Assembly (NCBI RefSeq): GCF_902506165.1
Contig: NZ_LR733817.1
Location: 3,581,937-3,645,936 of the forward strand
Source of the DNA: Bosea sp. 29B
GTDB taxonomy: Bacteria > Pseudomonadota > Alphaproteobacteria > Rhizobiales > Beijerinckiaceae
Direction of reading: 5' to 3'
DNA length: 64,000 bases
Below, piece after piece: positions 1-9,530 of this stretch. Position 1 is the stretch's first letter. Each line of letters begins with the position of its first letter. Made by a program: the position numbers and the translations under genes. The notes under the pieces were generated by a model, which ran no database searches, had not been told where the DNA came from, and saw only the letters and a list, made by a program, of their open reading frames with translations.

Positions 1-67
1 CTGAGCGGGCGGCGGATTGCTACCCTAAGGGCAGTTGTGGGTCGGAGGCAGAGATTGGGGCCTCTGA

Positions 68-319
68 TCAGTCTCGTGCCCCACGTGGAAGAGGCCTTCC
101 CGTTATGGCTGTGACGTAACCCTCGCTCCAATGATCCTTCCCAATCTCATAGGGGTCGATCACGAAGCCTTCTCGTGCGTCGCGGAAGCCCTCTAGCACT
201 GCGGTCCGTGCTTGAGCCTGTTGGGCGTCGGCCAACGATGCGTAAACACCAATGAGCTTGCTGTCGGTCTCGCCTTCCCCGAGATCATGCGTGTGGAAGA
301 GCAGAAATACGTTCGCCAT
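68..319 (-). CDS. Small conserved protein, DUF7336-like
   Basis: This 83-residue protein has no signal peptide or membrane segment. It opens with a strand that reads VFLLFHTHDLG and goes on with LIGVYASLADAQQA, then GFVIDPYEIGKDHW. That layout resembles the small DUF7336-type proteins, in which a short beta-alpha-beta unit ends in a Tyr-Glu-(Leu/Ile)-...-His/Asp-Trp motif. The family assignment is from memory of the pattern, and no biochemical role is known. The start is the ATG whose complement lies at 317-319. Base composition here is less GC-rich than the neighbouring core genes, so it may be accessory. The 67 bases before it to the window edge show nothing recognisable. Confidence 0.6.
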   Translation of the reverse strand: MANVFLLFHTHDLGEGETDSKLIGVYASLADAQQAQARTAVLEGFRDAREGFVIDPYEIGKDHWSEGYVTAITGRPLPRGARD

Positions 320-447
320 CTACGCATGCCCGGAAGCGGAGTATCGCAACCGCGTATCATGTCGTGAAAGCAGCGTCAGCTATAGACCGGAGGCGGGATC
401 ATCAGACCGGTATCCCGTTCTCTCCTGTGACATAGCTAAGTGCCTCC

Positions 448-1470
448 TCAGCGCCAGCCCAGCCCCGGCGCGACATGCTTCAGGATCGCCTCGATGACAT
501 GGGCGTTGTAGTCGACGCCGAGCTGGTTCGGCACCGTCAGCAGGAGCGTATCGGCCTCGGCGATCGCCTCGTCCCGCTTCAGCTCGTCGATGAGCTTGTC
601 GGGCTCGGCCGCGTAGCTGCGCCCGAAGATCGCGCGCGTGCTGTCGTCGATATAGCCGATCGAATCGTCGCTCTCATTGCCGCGGCCGAAATAGGCGCGG
701 TCGCGCTCGTCGACCAAGGCGAAGATGCTGCGACTGACCGAGACGCGCGGCTCGCGCGTGTGACCGGCCTCTTTCCAGGCCTGCCTGAAGAGGCGGATCT
801 GCTTGGCCTGCTGGATGTGAAAGGGCTCGCCGCTCTCGTCGGTCTTCAGCGTCGAGCTCTGCAGGTTCATGCCACGCTGCGCCGCCCAGATGGCGGTGGC
901 GTCGGAGGAGGCGCCCCACCAGATGCGCTCGCGCAGACCTTCGGAATAAGGTTCCAGCCGCAGCAGGCCCGGCGGATTGGGGAACATCGGTCGCGGATTG
1001 GGTTGCGCGAAGCCCTCGCCGCGCAGCACGTCGAGGAAGACCTCGGCATGGTGGCGCGCCATGTCGGCGTCGCTCTGCCCCTCCGCCGGCTGGTAGCCGA
1101 AATGGCGCCAGCCATCGATGACCTGCTCGGGCGAGCCGCGGCTGATGCCGAGCTGCAGCCGCCCGCCGGCGATCAGGTCGGCCGACCCCGCATCCTCGGC
1201 CATATAGAGCGGATTCTCGTAGCGCATGTCGATGACGGCGGTGCCGATCTCGATGCGCCTGGTCCGGGCGCCGACCGCGGCCAGCAGCGGGAAGGGCGAG
1301 CCGAGCTGGCGCGCGAAATGATGCACCCGGAAATAGGCGCCGTCCGCGCCCAGCTCCTCGGCTGCGACGGCAAGGTCGATCGACTGCAGCAGCGTGTCGC
1401 CCGCCGTGCGGGTCTGGGATTGCGGCGAAGGGGTCCAGTGTCCGAAGGACAGGAAGCCGATCTTTTTCAT
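448..1470 (-). CDS. LLM-class flavin-dependent oxidoreductase (luciferase-like monooxygenase)
   Basis: The 340-residue protein belongs to the bacterial luciferase-like superfamily, which uses reduced flavin supplied by a partner reductase to oxidise an organic substrate. It begins MKKIGFLSFGHW. It contains ELGADGAYFRVHHFARQLGSPFPLLAAVGARTRRIEIGTAV in pieces typical of the (beta/alpha)8 fold, then the LQLGISRGSPEQV loop that lines the flavin site in this family. I chose the ATG at 1470 rather than the upstream in-frame start at 1494, because homologues begin with a short Met-Lys-Lys-Ile strand. The substrate cannot be inferred. It stands alone, with a terminator-like hairpin of the upstream acetyltransferase gene just 5' of it. 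Confidence 0.85.
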   Translation of the reverse strand: MKKIGFLSFGHWTPSPQSQTRTAGDTLLQSIDLAVAAEELGADGAYFRVHHFARQLGSPFPLLAAVGARTRRIEIGTAVIDMRYENPLYMAEDAGSADLIAGGRLQLGISRGSPEQVIDGWRHFGYQPAEGQSDADMARHHAEVFLDVLRGEGFAQPNPRPMFPNPPGLLRLEPYSEGLRERIWWGASSDATAIWAAQRGMNLQSSTLKTDESGEPFHIQQAKQIRLFRQAWKEAGHTREPRVSVSRSIFALVDERDRAYFGRGNESDDSIGYIDDSTRAIFGRSYAAEPDKLIDELKRDEAIAEADTLLLTVPNQLGVDYNAHVIEAILKHVAPGLGWR

Positions 1471-1522
1471 CGCGTGACGCCTATGAACCACCAAATGCGC
1501 GGAGCCGGCCCGCGACAGGAAA

Positions 1523-1550
1523 ACGCCCGAGCGGCCATCACCGCCGGGCG
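1523..1550 (-). terminator. Intrinsic terminator of the 1656-2105 acetyltransferase gene
   Basis: On the minus strand a GC-rich stem (CGCCCG plus GCGG arms, six-base loop) is followed by TTTT. It lies about 105 bases past the acetyltransferase stop and 53 bases before the monooxygenase start, so it separates the two transcripts. Confidence 0.6.
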
Positions 1551-1655
1551 TGCGTGTCCCTCATATAGGCGCGGTCCTCGGCTTCGCTCTGGCGCTCATG
1601 CACAGACACGAATGCCGCGATGCAATCTCGGCAGTAATAGTGTGTTTGCCGCCGC

Positions 1656-2105
1656 TCAGCCCAGCGGTTGGCGGTAGACGATGAAGCCGGATTTCTGCGC
1701 GACCTTGTCGTAGAGTTCCTGCGCTTGCAGATTGCTCTCATGCGTCTGCCAATAGACGCGGAAAAGACCTTGCTTTTCTGCCATCTGCCGGACGGCCTCG
1801 ATCAGCTTGCGGCCGACGCCGTGGCCGCGCGCCTCCTCGCTGGTGAAGAGATCCTGCAGATAGCAGATCTCCTTCTGGCTCCAGGTCGTGCGGTGCAGCA
1901 CGTAGTTGACGATGCCGAGGGCCCGGCCGTCGCGCTCGGCGATGAAGCCGCCCATCGGCTCCTGGCCACCCGTCAATCGGGCGAAGGTCGTGTCCGTGGT
2001 TTCCCGCGTCAGTGACGATTTGTAGAAGGTGAGATAGCCCTGCCAGAGCGGCTCCCAGGCGGCGCGGTCATCGGCCGTGAGCGGGCGGATGCTGATCTCT
2101 GACAT
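1656..2105 (-). CDS. GNAT family N-acetyltransferase
   Basis: The protein has 149 residues and a single GNAT domain. It opens ISIRPLTADDRAAWEPLWQGY, has a central strand with ALGIVNYVLHRTTW, and then LQDLFTSEEARGHGVGRKLIEAV. The (R/Q)xxGxG/A acetyl-CoA loop is visible as RGHGVG. The C-terminus carries the late strand VYWQTHESN, in which Asn precedes the final helix, as in small-molecule or amine acetyltransferases. The substrate is unknown. It has an ATG start and is monocistronic between two terminators. Confidence 0.85.
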   Translation of the reverse strand: MSEISIRPLTADDRAAWEPLWQGYLTFYKSSLTRETTDTTFARLTGGQEPMGGFIAERDGRALGIVNYVLHRTTWSQKEICYLQDLFTSEEARGHGVGRKLIEAVRQMAEKQGLFRVYWQTHESNLQAQELYDKVAQKSGFIVYRQPLG

Positions 2106-2200
2106 GGCGGGGCGTCTCCTCGATTTTGCCGGGAGGCTAGCGATGGCCGCGGGCGCTGTCTCATGACAAGCGCAGATCGGATCGATCGGATTTGGTGCTG

Positions 2201-2231
2201 AAAAACAAAAGCCCGCGCCGGAGGCGCGGGC
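2201..2231 (-). terminator. Intrinsic terminator of the peroxiredoxin gene
   Basis: A GCCCGCGCC / GGCGCGGGC inverted repeat lies at 2211-2231. Read on the minus strand it is followed by TTTTGTTTTT (2201-2210), a strong rho-independent terminator 30 bases past the peroxiredoxin stop codon. Confidence 0.85.
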
Positions 2232-2260
2232 TCGAAGGCAATAGGAGCCGAAATTGCCGC

Positions 2261-2746
2261 TCAGAGCTGGTTCAGCAGCGCCTCGGCGCCGGAGAGGTCG
2301 GCCTTGCCCGGCGCTTCCTCGACGTTGAGCGTGGTGACGACGCCGTCGTCGACGACCATCGAATAGCGCTGCGAGCGGGTGCCGAGGCCGAAGCCCGAGC
2401 CGTCCATCGACAGGCCGATCTCCTTGACGAAATCGGCGTTGCCGTCGGAGAGGAAGGTGATCACGCCGGCGCCGCCGGTCGCCTTCGACCAGGCGTCCAT
2501 CACGAAGACGTCGTTGACGCCGGTGACGAAGATCTCCTCGATGCCCTTGGCCTTGATCTCGGCGGCCTTGTTCACATAGCCCGGCAGATGGTTCTTGTGG
2601 CAGGTCGGCGTGAAGGCGCCCGGCACCGCGAAGAGCACGATCTTGCGGCCCTTGAACAGGTCGTCCGTGGTCTTGGCTGCCGGCCCGTCGGCCGTCATCA
2701 CGCGAAACGTCGCCTGCGGAAGCTTGTCACCGACCTTGATCGCCAT
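2261..2746 (-). CDS. Peroxiredoxin, Prx5/AhpC-TSA type
   Basis: The 161-residue cytosolic peroxiredoxin reduces H2O2 and organic hydroperoxides through a peroxidatic cysteine. The active-site segment is VPGAFTPTCHKNHLPGY, with the catalytic Cys at about residue 49 and the Pro-x3-Thr-x2-Cys arrangement of the Prx5 subfamily. The length matches the family (about 160). The start is the ATG at 2746, preceded by a GGAGA ribosome site; longer frames upstream run into non-homologous sequence. The reductant, usually glutaredoxin or glutathione in this subfamily, is not encoded nearby. A DsbD-like gene lies 44 bases upstream on the same strand, so the two may be cotranscribed. Confidence 0.93.
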   Translation of the reverse strand: MAIKVGDKLPQATFRVMTADGPAAKTTDDLFKGRKIVLFAVPGAFTPTCHKNHLPGYVNKAAEIKAKGIEEIFVTGVNDVFVMDAWSKATGGAGVITFLSDGNADFVKEIGLSMDGSGFGLGTRSQRYSMVVDDGVVTTLNVEEAPGKADLSGAEALLNQL

Positions 2747-2790
2747 GTCCGTATCTCCTGCATGCGGCAGCGCGCCGCCCGCGGGCAGGG

Positions 2791-3630
2791 TTACGGCTTC
2801 GCGCTGCCGATGTCGAGTTCGAGCCGCGTCTCCACCGATTGCGGTTTTCCACGCACGGTGATGATCAGGGGGGTCGGGCCGGTTGTCCCCTTGGGACGCT
2901 CGACGATCTTGAGCTTCGCCGCGACGGTGCCGTCCGGCTGCGGCATCAGCATCGGCCGGCCGAAGGACCACATCCCGGCGCCTTCGACGAAGACATCGTC
3001 GACCGAGCCGCCGTCGGGGGCCTTCAGCAGCAGCTTCACCGCGGCGTCGCTATGCGTGACTTCCAGGATCGACAGGCGGTCATCCGTCGCGCCCAGCTTG
3101 ACCGCGTGCGGAATCCGGGCCTCGAACTGCTCCAGCCGTGGCGAGGTCACCGAGGTGACGCCCGGTTCCAGCCAGAGCCGTGCCTCGCCCTTGGCGGGAA
3201 CGCAGATCTTGTCGCAGACCGCATAGTCGAGCTTCAGCACCACGGTGACCGGCCGCGCCGGATCGATCGGCTGGACCGAGACCGGCACAACCACCTCGCC
3301 GACATAGCCGATGCCGGATCCGGCGCCGTCGTCGAAGCGCTCCGGGGTCGGCCAGCGCACGTCGAGCCCGCCGACATTCTCCGAGCCGCTCCAGTCGAAG
3401 ACCGGCGGCACGCCCGCATCGCCGGGGCTGCGCCAATAGGTCTTGAAGCCTGGCGACATCGTGATCTCGACGCCGACGCGCTGCTTGCCCGAAGGCGCAG
3501 TCGCGCCCGCGATCAGGCGCATCGACGAGTACGCGGCTTTCGACCACGGCGAAACCGCGGCGTCCTGGGCGGAAGCCGGGGTGCCGAGCACCAGCGCGGC
3601 GAGGAAGGAGAGGGTCGTGACCGTTTTCAC
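2791..3630 (-). CDS. DsbD N-terminal-domain-like periplasmic protein
   Basis: The exported protein has 279 residues. The signal peptide VKTVTTLSFLAALVLG...ASA is followed by a domain like the periplasmic alpha part of DsbD. It has the pattern GLKTYWRSPGDAGVPPVFDW-type segment (here SPGFKTYWRSPGDAG) and a LDYAVCDKICVPAKGEA segment holding the Cys-x3-Cys pair. No membrane beta domain or thioredoxin gamma domain follows, so it is a stand-alone alpha-like domain. A redox relay or copper/thiol role in the periplasm is plausible but not shown. The start is GTG at 3630, because no ATG fits in front of the signal peptide. It is followed by the peroxiredoxin gene. Confidence 0.8.
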   Translation of the reverse strand: MKTVTTLSFLAALVLGTPASAQDAAVSPWSKAAYSSMRLIAGATAPSGKQRVGVEITMSPGFKTYWRSPGDAGVPPVFDWSGSENVGGLDVRWPTPERFDDGAGSGIGYVGEVVVPVSVQPIDPARPVTVVLKLDYAVCDKICVPAKGEARLWLEPGVTSVTSPRLEQFEARIPHAVKLGATDDRLSILEVTHSDAAVKLLLKAPDGGSVDDVFVEGAGMWSFGRPMLMPQPDGTVAAKLKIVERPKGTTGPTPLIITVRGKPQSVETRLELDIGSAKP

Positions 3631-3788
3631 GTGGTCTGATTTAGGCGATCCAGCCGCATTTTGCGAGGCCGATACCGGCGCTGTGATCCGGGACCGATAT
3701 TGCAGCCAAGCATGGCCAGCTTTGCGCCAGCATTGCGGCGAGGGCGGACCGGCATCCCGGAGAGACATCCGGCTAAGCCCGAATATCC

Positions 3789-3806
3789 TGGCTCGCGCGC
3801 GAGCCA
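3789..3806. promoter_or_regulatory. 18-bp perfect palindrome upstream of yqgE
   Basis: The sequence TGGCTCGCG followed by its exact reverse complement CGCGAGCCA lies 35 bases before the yqgE start, in the divergent region between the DsbD-like gene and yqgE. It has no T tract, so an operator or cruciform is more likely than a terminator. The function is unknown. Confidence 0.4.
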
Positions 3807-3840
3807 AAAGTGTTCCCACACCGGCCGAACATGTCTTAGC

Positions 3841-4461
3841 ATGGCAGCCATGAATCTCGGATCGAACCAGCGCGTCAGCGGCCGCAGCTATCTCGACGGG
3901 CAGTGCCTGATCGCCATGCCGGGCATGAGCGACCAGCGCTTCGCCCGCAGCGTCGTCTATCTCTGTGCCCATTCCGAGGACGGCGCGATGGGCATCATCG
4001 TCAACAAGCCCGCCGCCGACACGCGCTTTCCGGAACTGCTCGTCCAGCTCGACGTCATCCCATCCGACCAGGCGATCCGCCTGCCGAGCCAGGCCGAGAG
4101 GATGAGGGTCTTGCGCGGTGGCCCGATGGAGACCAAGCGCGGTTTCGTCCTGCACAGCGCCGATTTCTTCCTGGAAGCGGCGACGCTGCCGATCGATGAC
4201 GGCATCTGCCTGACCGCGACGCTCGACATCCTGCGCGCCATCGCCGTCGGGACCGGGCCGGAGAATGCGGTGCTGGCGCTCGGCTATGCCGGCTGGGGGG
4301 CGGGGCAGCTCGAATCCGAGATCCAGTCCAATGGCTGGCTGCATTGCGCCGCCGACGAGGCGCTGCTCTTCGACGACGCGCTCGACACCAAATACGCCCG
4401 CGCGCTCGGCAAGCTCGGCATCGACCAGGCCTTCCTGTCGAAGGACGCTGGGCACGCGTGA
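3841..4461 (+). CDS. YqgE/AlgH family protein
   Basis: The 206-residue YqgE/AlgH (DUF179) protein has the diagnostic early segment [41 protein letters not shown]. It then has the [16 protein letters not shown] block and a late [20 protein letters not shown] block. The family is widespread, cytosolic and of uncertain function; it is often linked to transcription or stress regulation (AlgH). ATG at 3841 is used; an ATG nine bases later is an equally good start. It is transcribed away from the DsbD-like gene and is followed after five bases by a palindromic repeat element. Confidence 0.92.
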   Translation: MAAMNLGSNQRVSGRSYLDGQCLIAMPGMSDQRFARSVVYLCAHSEDGAMGIIVNKPAADTRFPELLVQLDVIPSDQAIRLPSQAERMRVLRGGPMETKRGFVLHSADFFLEAATLPIDDGICLTATLDILRAIAVGTGPENAVLALGYAGWGAGQLESEIQSNGWLHCAADEALLFDDALDTKYARALGKLGIDQAFLSKDAGHA

Positions 4462-4465
4462 CATG

Positions 4466-4572
4466 CGTCATGCTCGGGCTTGACCCGAGCATCTCAGGCC
4501 GAAAGAGGTTCCAACAGAACGTCCTCGTCAGGAGATTCTCGGGTCTGCGCTTCGCTCCGCCCGAGAATGACG
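4466..4572. repeat. Intergenic palindromic repeat, family A copy 1
   Basis: This ~107-bp element begins CGTCATGCTCGGG and ends CCCGAGAATGACG. It contains two stems, GCTCGGG/CCCGAGC on the left and ATTCTCGGG/CCCGAGAAT on the right. Similar copies lie at 37936-38042 and 58922-59028. This copy starts five bases after the yqgE stop. Its right stem contains one GATTC (GANTC) site. Confidence 0.85.
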
Positions 4573-4579
4573 TCGCGGC

Positions 4580-7573
4580 TTACGCCGCCTCGAAGGACGA
4601 GCTCGACGCTCCCACCAGCCGCCGCGCCTCGGCCGCCGTCATCGGCTGGCCGAAGGTGTAGCCCTGCGCGTACTGGCAGCCGAGCTGGTAGAGCTCGATC
4701 GCATCCGATTCGGTCTCGGCGCCCTCGGCGACCACGTCCATCTGCAGGTCGGCGGCGAGCTGGACGATCGAGCGCAGGATCACCGGCGGCTTGCCGTTGC
4801 CCATCTGGCGCACGAAGCTCTGGTCGATCTTGATCGTGTCGAACGGGAAGCGCTGCAGATAGGACAGCGAGGAATAGCCGGTGCCGAAATCGTCGAGCGA
4901 CAGGCCGGCGCCGAGGTCGCGGATGCGGCTGAGCATCTGCGCCGCATATTCCGGGTTCTCCATCACCAGGCTCTCAGTGATCTCGAGCTTGAGCGTGCCC
5001 GGCAGGACCCGCCGGCGCGCCAGCACCGCCTTGACGTCTTTCAGCAGGTCGTGGCGCAGCAGCTGGCGGCTGGAGACGTTGACGCTGGCGAATATCGGCG
5101 GCTCGACCTCGAGCGCGGCCTGCCAGGCGGCGAGCTCGCGCGCGGTCCGGTCCATCACATAGACGCCGAGATCGACGATCAGCCCGCTCTCCTCGGCGAT
5201 CGCGAGGAAGTCCTGAGGCAGCAGCCGGCCCTCGCGCGGATGGTCCCAGCGCATCAGCGCCTCGAAGCCGGCGATGGTGCGGTCCTCCAGCCTGACGATC
5301 GGCTGGTACATCACCTGGATCTCGCCGCGCTCGATCGCCCGGCGCAGGTCGCTTTCGAGCGCGAGACGGTCGTTGCGGTCGCTGCGCATCGCCGGGACGA
5401 AGACCTCGACGAGGTTACCGCCCTGGTTCTTCGCATGCGCCATGGCGAGCTCGGCGTTCTTCAGCGCGTCGTCCTTGCGCGCCGTCGGCGTGCCGTCGAA
5501 CAGGGTGAGGCCGATCGAGGGCGTCAATACGATCTCGCGCTCGGCGAAGGTGATCGGCGTCGAGACGGCGCGGCGGATCAGCTCCGCCAGGGCCAGGATG
5601 CGCTCGGGATCGCTCTCCGAGACGATGATCATCGCGAAGATGTCGCCGCCGATGCGGGCCAGCGTGTCCTGCGTCCGCAGCAGCCGGCCGAGGCGGCGCG
5701 CCAGCGTCAAGAGGATCGAATCGCCGGCCGAGAAGCCGACCGATTCGTTGACCTGCTTGAAGCGGTCGATGTCGATGACGATCACGGTCGGGCGGATAGC
5801 GTCATCGGCGCGGCTGAAGCCGAACACGGCGGTGAGCCGGTCCTGGAACAGCTCGCGATTGGGCAGGCCGGTCAGGTTGTCGTGCACGGCATCGTGCAGC
5901 ATGCGCTCCTGGGCGGTGCGCTGCTCGGTGACGTCAGCGAGCGTGCCGATGACGCGGATGACCTCGCCATCGGAGCCGATCACCGGCCGGGCCTTTAGGC
6001 TGAACCAGTGATAGGCGCCATTGGCGGCGCGCAGGCGGAAATCGAGTTGCAGCTTGCCGCGGCGCTGCTCGATCACTGCGTCGAGCGAGACGCGGTAGCG
6101 GTCGCGGTCGGCGACATGCATGTGCTCGAGCCAGCGTGCAGCCGAGCCTTCGAGCGCGCCCTTGGACAGGCCAAGCAGGATCTCGGCCTGTGGCGAGACG
6201 AAGATCTTGTCGGCCGAGACGTCCCAGTCGAAGACGAGGTCGCCCGAGCCGGAGAGCGCGAGCGCGCGCCGCTCGGTGTCGGAGACCAGCCCCTGCGCCA
6301 GCGCGCCGCCGGCGAAGGCGTGTTGCACAACGGTGAAGCCGATCAGCAGCACGATCAGCACGAGGCCACCGATCAGGGCGGGCGGCACGAGGTCGCGGGT
6401 GACTTGTCCGATCACCGTGAAGCTGGCCGCAGTCACCCAGACCAGCAGCAGGAACCAGGTCGGGATCAGCATCACCGCCCGTTCATAGCCATGGGTGGCG
6501 AGGTGCAAGATCAGCACGAAGCCGATCGTCGCGACGGCCGCGATCGAGATGCGGGCGATGCCGGCTGCCATCGGCGCATCGAACACCGCAAGTCCGACCA
6601 GCCCGGCGAGGCCGAGGATCCAGACGATGGTGATGTGGCTGTAGCGCACATGCCAGCGCGACAGGTTGAGATAGGCGAAGAGGAAGACGACCAGCGTCGC
6701 TGCCAGGACCACTTCCGCGCCGGCGCGGTAGATTCGCTCGATCGCAGGCGTCAGCGGGAAGATGCGCTGGAAGAAGCCGAAATCGAGGCCCGCATAGGCC
6801 AGCACTGCCCAGGCCAGCGCCGCCGCGGCGGGGAAGATCACCGCGCCCTTGACCACGAAGATGATGGTCAGGAACAGCGCGAGCAGGCCGGCGATGCCGA
6901 TGATGATGCCCTTGTAGAGCGTCAGCCCGTTGGTCTTCTGGCGATAGGCCTCCGGCTCGAACAGATAGAGCTGCGGCAGGTTCGGCGATTTCAGCTCGGC
7001 GACGAAGGTGACGGTGGTGCCGGGGTCGAGCGTGATCTGGAAGATGTCGGCGTCAGGCGCTTCCTCGCGTTCGGGCCGCAGGCCCTGGCTCGCGGTGATC
7101 GCCTCGATGCGGCGGTCGCCGAGATCGGGCCAGACCACGCCCGAGCCGATCAGGCGATGGAAGGGCGCGACCAGCAGCCGGTCGATCTGCTCGTCGGAAT
7201 CATTGGTCAGCGCGAACACGATCCAATCTGGTCGCGCTCCGGATTCGCGCGCCCGGACGGCGATGCGCCGGACGATGCCGTCGGCTCCCGGTGCGGTCGA
7301 GATCTGGATGACGTCGCCATCGGCTTTGTTGCGCTCGACCACGTCGGTGAGGTCGAGCACGGGCACGTCGAGCGGCACGCGCTGTGCCTCGACCGCCAGT
7401 GCCGGCCGCAGCAGCGAAAGCAGCGCCAGCATCAGGAGGCCGAGGACGGCAATGCCGGACCGGAGGAAACGTGGTGTCGCTGACAAGATGGGCTCTGCGG
7501 GAAACTCTTCAGGCGTGACGGTCAGTGGTATCGGCGCGACGTGGCGAGGGCAAGGCAATGCCGGCCTGTTCAC
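4580..7573 (-). CDS. Membrane PAS-GGDEF-EAL protein; probable c-di-GMP phosphodiesterase with degenerate GGDEF
   Basis: The 997-residue inner-membrane protein has, in order, an N-terminal membrane anchor or signal (about 38-60), a periplasmic sensor region (about 60-220), roughly seven TM helices (about 222-425) as in 7TMR-DISM proteins, a PAS domain (about 445-560), GGDEF (about 565-725) and EAL (about 740-985). The GGDEF signature reads RIGGDIF near residue 641, so the fourth-position Glu needed for cyclase activity is Ile. The EAL domain keeps [38 protein letters not shown] and QGYTFGQP, so hydrolysis of c-di-GMP is expected. The start is GTG, overlapping the acetyltransferase stop by 4 bp (GTGA), which implies translational coupling. 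Confidence 0.9.
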   Translation of the reverse strand: MNRPALPCPRHVAPIPLTVTPEEFPAEPILSATPRFLRSGIAVLGLLMLALLSLLRPALAVEAQRVPLDVPVLDLTDVVERNKADGDVIQISTAPGADGIVRRIAVRARESGARPDWIVFALTNDSDEQIDRLLVAPFHRLIGSGVVWPDLGDRRIEAITASQGLRPEREEAPDADIFQITLDPGTTVTFVAELKSPNLPQLYLFEPEAYRQKTNGLTLYKGIIIGIAGLLALFLTIIFVVKGAVIFPAAAALAWAVLAYAGLDFGFFQRIFPLTPAIERIYRAGAEVVLAATLVVFLFAYLNLSRWHVRYSHITIVWILGLAGLVGLAVFDAPMAAGIARISIAAVATIGFVLILHLATHGYERAVMLIPTWFLLLVWVTAASFTVIGQVTRDLVPPALIGGLVLIVLLIGFTVVQHAFAGGALAQGLVSDTERRALALSGSGDLVFDWDVSADKIFVSPQAEILLGLSKGALEGSAARWLEHMHVADRDRYRVSLDAVIEQRRGKLQLDFRLRAANGAYHWFSLKARPVIGSDGEVIRVIGTLADVTEQRTAQERMLHDAVHDNLTGLPNRELFQDRLTAVFGFSRADDAIRPTVIVIDIDRFKQVNESVGFSAGDSILLTLARRLGRLLRTQDTLARIGGDIFAMIIVSESDPERILALAELIRRAVSTPITFAEREIVLTPSIGLTLFDGTPTARKDDALKNAELAMAHAKNQGGNLVEVFVPAMRSDRNDRLALESDLRRAIERGEIQVMYQPIVRLEDRTIAGFEALMRWDHPREGRLLPQDFLAIAEESGLIVDLGVYVMDRTARELAAWQAALEVEPPIFASVNVSSRQLLRHDLLKDVKAVLARRRVLPGTLKLEITESLVMENPEYAAQMLSRIRDLGAGLSLDDFGTGYSSLSYLQRFPFDTIKIDQSFVRQMGNGKPPVILRSIVQLAADLQMDVVAEGAETESDAIELYQLGCQYAQGYTFGQPMTAAEARRLVGASSSSFEAA

Positions 7574-8181
7574 AGCTTGCGATCGGTTTCGGCAGGGCGG
7601 CGCAGCTCGGAGGCAAGCATGCCGTAGAGCAGGTGATCGGCCCAGGCGCCGTTGATGCGCAGATAGCCGCGCGCCTCGCCCTCCCGGGTGAAGCCGACGC
7701 GCTCCAGCAACCGGCGCGAGGGCTCGTTATGCGGCAGGCAGGCGGCTTCGACGCGGTGCAAAGCGAGTTCGGAGAAGGCGAAGTCGAGCGCGCCGCGCAC
7801 CGCTTCGGTCATGTGGCCCTTGCCGGCATGGCGCTGGCCCATCCAGTAGCCGAGCGTGCAGGCCTGGGCGACACCGCGCCTGACGAGGCCCAGCGTCAGC
7901 CCGCCGAGCACCGCCTCCGAGCGGGCGTCGAGGATGAACAGGGAATAGGCTTCGTCGGTCGCGATCTCGCGGGCCGCGCGCTTCACCCGCAGGCGGAACG
8001 AGGCTCGGGACAGGTCGTCTTCGGTCCAGACCGGCTCCCAGGGGGTGAGGAAGTCGCGGCTCTCCATCCGCAGATTCGCCCAGGCCGAATAGTCGCCGGC
8101 GAGCGGGGCACGCAGGATCAGGTTCTGCGTCCTGATCAGCGGCCGCGCCGGCGGGTCGGTGGCGAAGCGAAAGAGGGCCAT
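7570..8181 (-). CDS. RimJ/RimL-type GNAT N-acetyltransferase
   Basis: The protein has 203 residues. It opens with [27 protein letters not shown] and [16 protein letters not shown], typical of ribosomal-protein N-terminal acetyltransferases (RimJ-like). It continues with [19 protein letters not shown], containing the acetyl-CoA loop RHAGKGHM, and ends [36 protein letters not shown] (positions about 155-190). The target, a ribosomal or other protein N-terminus, is inferred from the family only. The ATG at 8181 lies five bases after the M16 peptidase stop. Its stop overlaps the start of the EAL protein by 4 bp, so it sits inside a tightly coupled operon. Confidence 0.88.
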   Translation of the reverse strand: MALFRFATDPPARPLIRTQNLILRAPLAGDYSAWANLRMESRDFLTPWEPVWTEDDLSRASFRLRVKRAAREIATDEAYSLFILDARSEAVLGGLTLGLVRRGVAQACTLGYWMGQRHAGKGHMTEAVRGALDFAFSELALHRVEAACLPHNEPSRRLLERVGFTREGEARGYLRINGAWADHLLYGMLASELRRPAETDRKL

Positions 8182-8186
8182 CGTCG

Positions 8187-9530
8187 TCAGGCGGCTCGCG
8201 CCAGCAGCGCGCGCAAGGCCGTCGCCGGGGCAAGACCGTCGAGCGGGCCGACGGCAGCGACCGTGACCACGCCGTCGAGCAGGCCCTGACCGGCCGCCCG
8301 CACATCGGCGAGGCTGACCGCGTCGAGCCGGCGCGCCAGCTCCTCGCGCGGGATCGCCCGGCCGAAGACCAGCACCTGTCGCGCCATCTGCTCGAGCTTG
8401 CCGCCAGGGCTTTCGAGCGAGGCCAGCAGGCCGACTTTCATCTGCGCCCGGGCCCGGGCGACCTCGGCCTCGCTGACGTCGCGAGCGGCTTGGGCGAGGC
8501 AGTCGAGCGCGACCTCGACCAGCTCGCCGACATCCTCCGGCGCGGTGCCCGCGCTGATGCCGAAGACGCCGCAATCGGAGAAGGGCCAGTGGAACGCGTC
8601 GACCGCATAGGCGAGGCCGCGGCGCTCGCGCACTTCCTGGAACAGGCGCGATGACAGGCCGCCACCGAGCACGGCCGAGAAGATCTGCAGCGGATAGTGG
8701 ACGCCGTTGGTGAACGGCTTGCCGGGGAAGCCGAGGACGATATGGACCTGTTCCTCGTCGCCATCGATGCGGGCTTCGCCACCTTGATAGGCAGCCGGCG
8801 TGCGCGGCGCGGGCGCAGCAGCGGGCCGTGCCGGCAGCGCTGCGAGCGCCTGTTCCGCCAGGGCGACCAGCTCGTCATGGTCGACCGCACCGGCTGCGGC
8901 CAGCACCATGTTGCCAGCATGGTAGTGCCGGTCGAGATAGGCGCGGATCGCGTCGGGCGTGAAGCTCTTCACCGTCTCCGCCGTGCCGAGGATCGGCCGG
9001 CCGAGCGGCTGCTCCGGGAAGGCAGCCTGCAGGAAGCGGTCATAGACGAGATCGTCCGGTGTATCCTGCACGGCGCCGATCTCTTGCAGGATCACGCCCT
9101 TCTCACGCGCCAGCTCCTCCTCGGTGAGCGAGGGCTGGGTCAGGATGTCGGCGAGGATGTCGACCGCCAGCGGCAGGTCCTGGCCGAGCACGCGGGCGGT
9201 GTAGCAGGTGTATTCGACCGATGTCGCGGCGTTGAGGTCGCCGCCGACGCTCTCGATCTCCTCGGCGATCTGAAGCGCGGTGCGCCGGGCCGTGCCCTTG
9301 AAGGCCATGTGCTCGAGCAGATGGGCGAGGCCGTGCTCATGCGGCAGCTCGTCCCGTGCGCCGGCACCGATCCAGATGCCGAGCGAGACGGTCGAGGCAT
9401 GGGCCATGTGCTCGGAGACGATGCGCAGGCCCGACGGCAGCGTCGTCAGGCTGACGGCCGGGTCGTGGCCAGCCTCGCCTGGTTTCACGGGCTTCTCGAT
9501 CTTGGCCTTGAGCGTCTTGGCTACCGTCAT
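8187..9530 (-). CDS. M16 family zinc peptidase (processing-peptidase-like)
   Basis: The 447-residue pitrilysin-family peptidase carries the inverted zinc motif HLLEH (in GLAHLLEHMAFKGT) and the later conserved Glu in EKGVILQEI. The C-terminal half has the usual PGGKLEQMARQ segment of the PqqL/mitochondrial beta-MPP-like bacterial proteins. The length fits a single-chain bacterial M16 enzyme. Rhizobial homologues nearly always follow thrC, as here: its ATG overlaps the thrC stop by 4 bp (ATGA). There is no clear signal peptide, so a cytosolic location is expected. The natural substrate is unknown. Confidence 0.93.
   Translation of the reverse strand: MTVAKTLKAKIEKPVKPGEAGHDPAVSLTTLPSGLRIVSEHMAHASTVSLGIWIGAGARDELPHEHGLAHLLEHMAFKGTARRTALQIAEEIESVGGDLNAATSVEYTCYTARVLGQDLPLAVDILADILTQPSLTEEELAREKGVILQEIGAVQDTPDDLVYDRFLQAAFPEQPLGRPILGTAETVKSFTPDAIRAYLDRHYHAGNMVLAAAGAVDHDELVALAEQALAALPARPAAAPAPRTPAAYQGGEARIDGDEEQVHIVLGFPGKPFTNGVHYPLQIFSAVLGGGLSSRLFQEVRERRGLAYAVDAFHWPFSDCGVFGISAGTAPEDVGELVEVALDCLAQAARDVSEAEVARARAQMKVGLLASLESPGGKLEQMARQVLVFGRAIPREELARRLDAVSLADVRAAGQGLLDGVVTVAAVGPLDGLAPATALRALLARAA

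Noticed and set aside
1538..1655. Open frame with a CRDC motif and 30-odd residues between the acetyltransferase and the monooxygenase
   Set aside because: It has no start codon of its own outside the acetyltransferase gene and overlaps the terminator; probably chance or a remnant.
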